Origin: Fistularia commersonii
Taxonomy: Eukaryota; Chordata; Actinopteri; Syngnathiformes; Fistulariidae
Direction of reading: 5' to 3'
DNA: 64,000 nucleotides
Assembly: GCA_037954325.1 (NCBI GenBank)
Contig: JBBMNZ010000015.1
Location: 15,295,501 to 15,359,500 of the forward strand
In this document: one piece after another, positions 61,264 to 64,000 of the stretch
How the letters are laid out: every line of letters begins with the position of its first letter
How positions within the stretch are numbered: the stretch's first letter is position 1
Made by a program: the position numbers and the translations under genes
The notes under the pieces: model-generated
Database searches by the model: none
The model's input: the letters and a program-made list of their open reading frames with translations, nothing else
Told to the model about the DNA's origin: nothing

Positions 61264-62818
61264 TTACAATCAATCTTCTTCTTCTTCTTCTTCTTCTTTC
61301 GGCTTTTCCCGTTAGGGGTCGCCACAGCGAGTCAACTTTCTCCATCTAACCCTATTCTCTGTATCTTCCTCTCTCACACCAACTACCTTCATATCCTCTC
61401 ACTACGTCCATAAATCTTCTCTTTGGTCTACCTCGAGACCTCTTGCCCGGCAGCTCCAATTCCAGCATCCGTCTACCAATATATTCACTATCTCTTCTCT
61501 GTACATGACCGAACCATCTCAGTCTGGCTTCTCTGACCTTCTCTCCAAAACATCGAACATGTGCCGTCCCTCTGATAGATTCATTCCTGATCCTCTCCAT
61601 CCTGGTCACTCCCAAAGAGAACCTCAACATCTTCATCTCTGCAACCTCTAGTTCTGCCTGCTGTCTTTTGGTCATTGGAACAGTTTCTAGTCCAAACATC
61701 ATCGCTGGTCTCACCACTGTCTTGTACACCTTTCCTTTTATTCTGGCCGATAGTCTTCTATCACATAGTACCCCTGACACTTTTCTCCACCCATTCCAAC
61801 CTGCTTGGACCCGTCTCTTCACCTCTTTTCCGCACTCTCCGTTGCTCTGGACTGTTGACCCTAAGTACCTGAAATCCTCCAGCTTCTTGATCTCCACTCC
61901 CTGTAGCCTCACCGTTCCACCCGAGTTCCCCTCATTCACACACATATATTCTGTCTTGCTGCGACTAACTTTCATTCCTCTCCTTTCCAGAGCATACCTC
62001 CACCTCTCTAGATTTTCCTCTACCTGTTGTCTGCTCTCACTACAGATCACAATGTCATCCGCAAACATCATGGTCCATGGGGATTCCTGTCTAACCTCAT
62101 CTGTCAGCCTGTCCAAGAAGGGGCTCAGAGCTGATCCCTGATGGAGTCCCACCTCCACCTTGAACTTCTCTGTTACCCCTACAGCACACCGTACCAGTGT
62201 CTCACAGCTAGCATACATGTCCTGCACCAGTCTAACATACTTCTCTGCCACTCCAGACTTCCTCATACAATACCAGAGCTCCTCTCTTGGCACCCTGTCA
62301 TATGCTTTTTCTAGGTCTACAAAAACCCAATGCAACTCCCTATGGCCTTCTCTGTACTTTTCTATTAGCATTCTCAACGCAAATACTGCATCTGTAGTAC
62401 TCTTCCTAGGCATGAAGCCATACTGCTGTTCACAAATGCTGACTTCTGCTCTCAGTCTAGTTTCCACTACTCTTTCCCATAACTTCATTGTATGGCTCAT
62501 CAACTTTATCCCTCTGTAGTTGCCACAATTCTGCACATCCCCTTTATTCTTAAAAATAGGCACCATCACACTTTGTCTCCATTCTTCAGGCATCTTCTCA
62601 CTCTCTGAGATCCTGTTGAATAATCGAGTCAGAAAATCTACGGCTGCCTCTCCTAGACACTTCCACACCTCCACAGGTATACCATCAGGACCAACTCCTT
62701 TTCCACTCTTCATCCTCTTCAATGCCTTCCTCACTTCACTTTTACTAATTTTTGCTACTTTGTGGTCTACAATAGTCACCTCTTCTACCCTTGCCTCTCT
62801 TTCATTTTCCACATTCAA
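61264..62818 (-). mobile_element. RTE-like LINE, best-preserved copy
   Basis: The 3' end is at the left, in a (GAA)n tail (CTTCTTCTT... at 61271-61297 on the plus strand) next to CGGCTTTTCCCGTTAGGGGT. A 488-codon reverse-transcriptase frame fills 61352-62818. The element is 5'-truncated within the linker before the RT domain (MNVENEREARVEE), so the endonuclease is missing. No clear target duplication was found. This is the youngest-looking of three family members in the window. Confidence 0.92.
61352..62818 (-). pseudogene. LINE reverse transcriptase, 488 codons, 5'-truncated
   Basis: Non-LTR reverse transcriptase that would copy its own RNA at a nicked target. Seen: GKGVGPDGIPVEVWK (40-53), NYRGIKLMSHTMKLWERV (100-117), QQYGFMPRKSTTDAVF (131-146), motif A VFVDLEKAYD (165-174), motif B GLHQGSALSPFL (224-235), catalytic FADDIVI (252-258), then YLGSTVQSNGE and the C-terminal RLRWFGHVQRRDSEYIGRR. 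Five residues (FAVVM in the copy at 12893-13249) are missing exactly after residue 235 (15 nt near 62114), just after motif B. The last ~17 residues are out of frame relative to the copy ending at 8034, through a small indel near 61400. The endonuclease domain is absent because of truncation. The 'start' Met is simply the first Met after the truncation point. Not expected to be active. Confidence 0.88.
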
Positions 62819-63094
62819 TATTTATGAGAATGTCCAACACAAGCTACATATGGTTTGCGGTGCAGGTGAGATATTCGGTCTTTCCAAGAACTGCAGTTTC
62901 GTTTTCAACTTAACGCTCGCCTTATTTCACCTCCGTGTACGTCATCGCCATCTGCTGTGATCCCGCGGATAAAGTGAACATATTGCTGCTATACAATTGA
63001 CTGCCAAAGAGAGCATGAAGTGAAATTCAACTGTGATTTTCACTTAGCGAATACGAAATTTGTAATATCTCAAAAAGTCGAGTGTAAAAAAGAA

Positions 63095-63125
<31 letters not shown>
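62819..63125. other. Intronic sequence; AT microsatellite
   Basis: AT repeat at about 63098-63124, bordering the repeat fragment at 63126. No gene. Confidence 0.55.
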
Positions 63126-63127
<2 letters not shown>

Positions 63128-63385
63128 TGGTGGTTGCCGCTTGGCTCACAGTAAGACGGTCTCCAGCTCGATTCCGACAGAAGCTCTTTCCGTGCGGAGT
63201 CTCCATCTTCTCCAAACGTCTGCGTGGGTTTCTTCCCACAGTCGGAAAGCACTCAGAGGTTCACAGGAGTCGGTGATTTGACCGAGAGCGTGGATGGTTG
63301 TATGAATCCCTGCCTCTCGCCCCGTGACGGCGGGATTCGGGTCCCGTGACCCCGAGGGCGGGAAACGCGGTGTAGCTAATGAGCG
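63126..63385 (+). mobile_element. Common fish composite repeat
   Basis: GATGGTGGTTGCCGCTTGGC, TCACAGTAAGACGGTC, TCCAGCTCGATTCCGACAG, TGCGTGGGTTTCTTCCCACA, TGGATGGTTGTATGAATCC and CCTGCCTCTCGCCCCGTGAC follow the full order of the repeat seen reversed at 12316. It starts exactly at an AT microsatellite. Confidence 0.75.
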
Positions 63386-64000
63386 AGCCGATGAACATTC
63401 CTGTCGGGAAATAAAAGCGGATGTTTATCTCTGTCAGAAAGGTTCGCCGACGTCTCTTTCCACTGATTTGGATCGGGCACATTTCGCCGTGCACAAAATG
63501 CATTCCTGTGCATTTTCACCTCAGAGGGTTTGTACACCTGAATGCTCTTTTCCCGGTTACACCAGCCGTTCAATACGTTAGCTTCGCTTTAAATAAGACA
63601 AAGACAACTGCTGATTTGGTCGATTTCAAAACAACAATATCGTGTATATATATATATATTTTTTTTTTTATAATTATCAAAGAAAGAGAAACACTCCGGT
63701 GGCGCATTCTGCAATTACTTTGGCCTTTATCCGAGATCCAATATTTAATAATCATCCAACAATTTCAGTCTGGATGCCCCCTCCCTTTCAGTTTGATTAC
63801 CCGCCGATTGAGCGTCTTGAGTTCATTACGCCATCCTGCAGACAGGAAAATGTGGGGCGTCAGGAAAATAATATGAGATAAATTGGTACTCAGGAGGGAG
63901 CCGAGCATCCACAAAGCTTCCACGCCGAACACCGATGAGTCTGCGATCACAAAGTTTACCGTAGCAACTCATTCCCATAATCCTCGTGAGTAAAGTCCTG
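63386..64000. other. Intronic sequence to the window edge
   Basis: AT/T-rich stretch at 63643-63669. Short open frames only. No recognised gene. Confidence 0.5.

Noticed and set aside
61255..62830. Target-site duplication for the 61.3-kb LINE
   Set aside because: Flanks ACAATCAAT and TTCAATATT share too little to call a duplication.
7201..64000. Search for the IgLON signal-peptide/first exon on the minus strand
   Set aside because: No frame resembling a signal peptide followed by the expected Ig1 A-B strand residues with a matching phase was found; it is probably outside the window.

Overview
The window looks like vertebrate, almost certainly teleost, intronic DNA. It is low in coding content and rich in introns. 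It is full of fish-type transposon families (RTE-like and L2/Rex-like LINEs, Tc1, hAT and pogo/Tigger derivatives), CA and AT microsatellites, and long A/T homopolymers. No operons, bacterial genes, CRISPR arrays, tRNA or rRNA genes were seen. The species cannot be named from this sequence.

Only one host protein-coding segment can be supported. It is an internal exon of 236 bp on the minus strand (6964-7199) encoding most of the first immunoglobulin domain of an IgLON-family neural cell-adhesion protein (OPCML/NTM/LSAMP/NEGR1/IGLON5 group). Its splice sites are clean and its phases fit the family. No neighbouring IgLON exon is recognisable, so the remaining ~63.7 kb is read as the flanking introns: at least 56.8 kb on the 5' side of the gene (higher coordinates) and 6.9 kb on the 3' side. 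Very long introns are typical of IgLON genes.

The rest is a layered transposon landscape. 8-15 kb holds two decayed RTE-like LINE copies with visible target-site duplications. One of them is interrupted by a pogo-like element. 17.9-19.3 kb is a ~170-bp tandem array split by a hAT element with an 8-bp duplication. 21-22.2 kb is a dead Tc1 copy with a Tigger-like MITE apparently sitting in its terminal repeat. 23.9-43.2 kb carries four copies of a ~290-bp TA-flanked MITE, several other MITEs, an L2-like LINE 3' end and a ~1.25-kb imperfect inverted repeat built from LINE 3' ends. 46.15-46.83 kb is an 87-bp minisatellite. 48.8-49.7 kb is a second pogo-like element. 54.1-55.1 kb is a ~156-bp tandem array with nearly identical central units. 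61.3-62.8 kb is the best-preserved LINE, with a 488-codon open frame that carries a 5-residue deletion next to a reverse-transcriptase motif.

A CpG-rich stretch near 58.2-59.8 kb contains a CRE-like site, a TATA-like box and a splice-donor/acceptor pair in promoter-like order. It is the only non-repeat candidate for a further gene start, and it is speculative. I found no convincing new biological system. The most informative observations are the nested insertions, whose empty sites can be reconstructed, and the structured tandem arrays.
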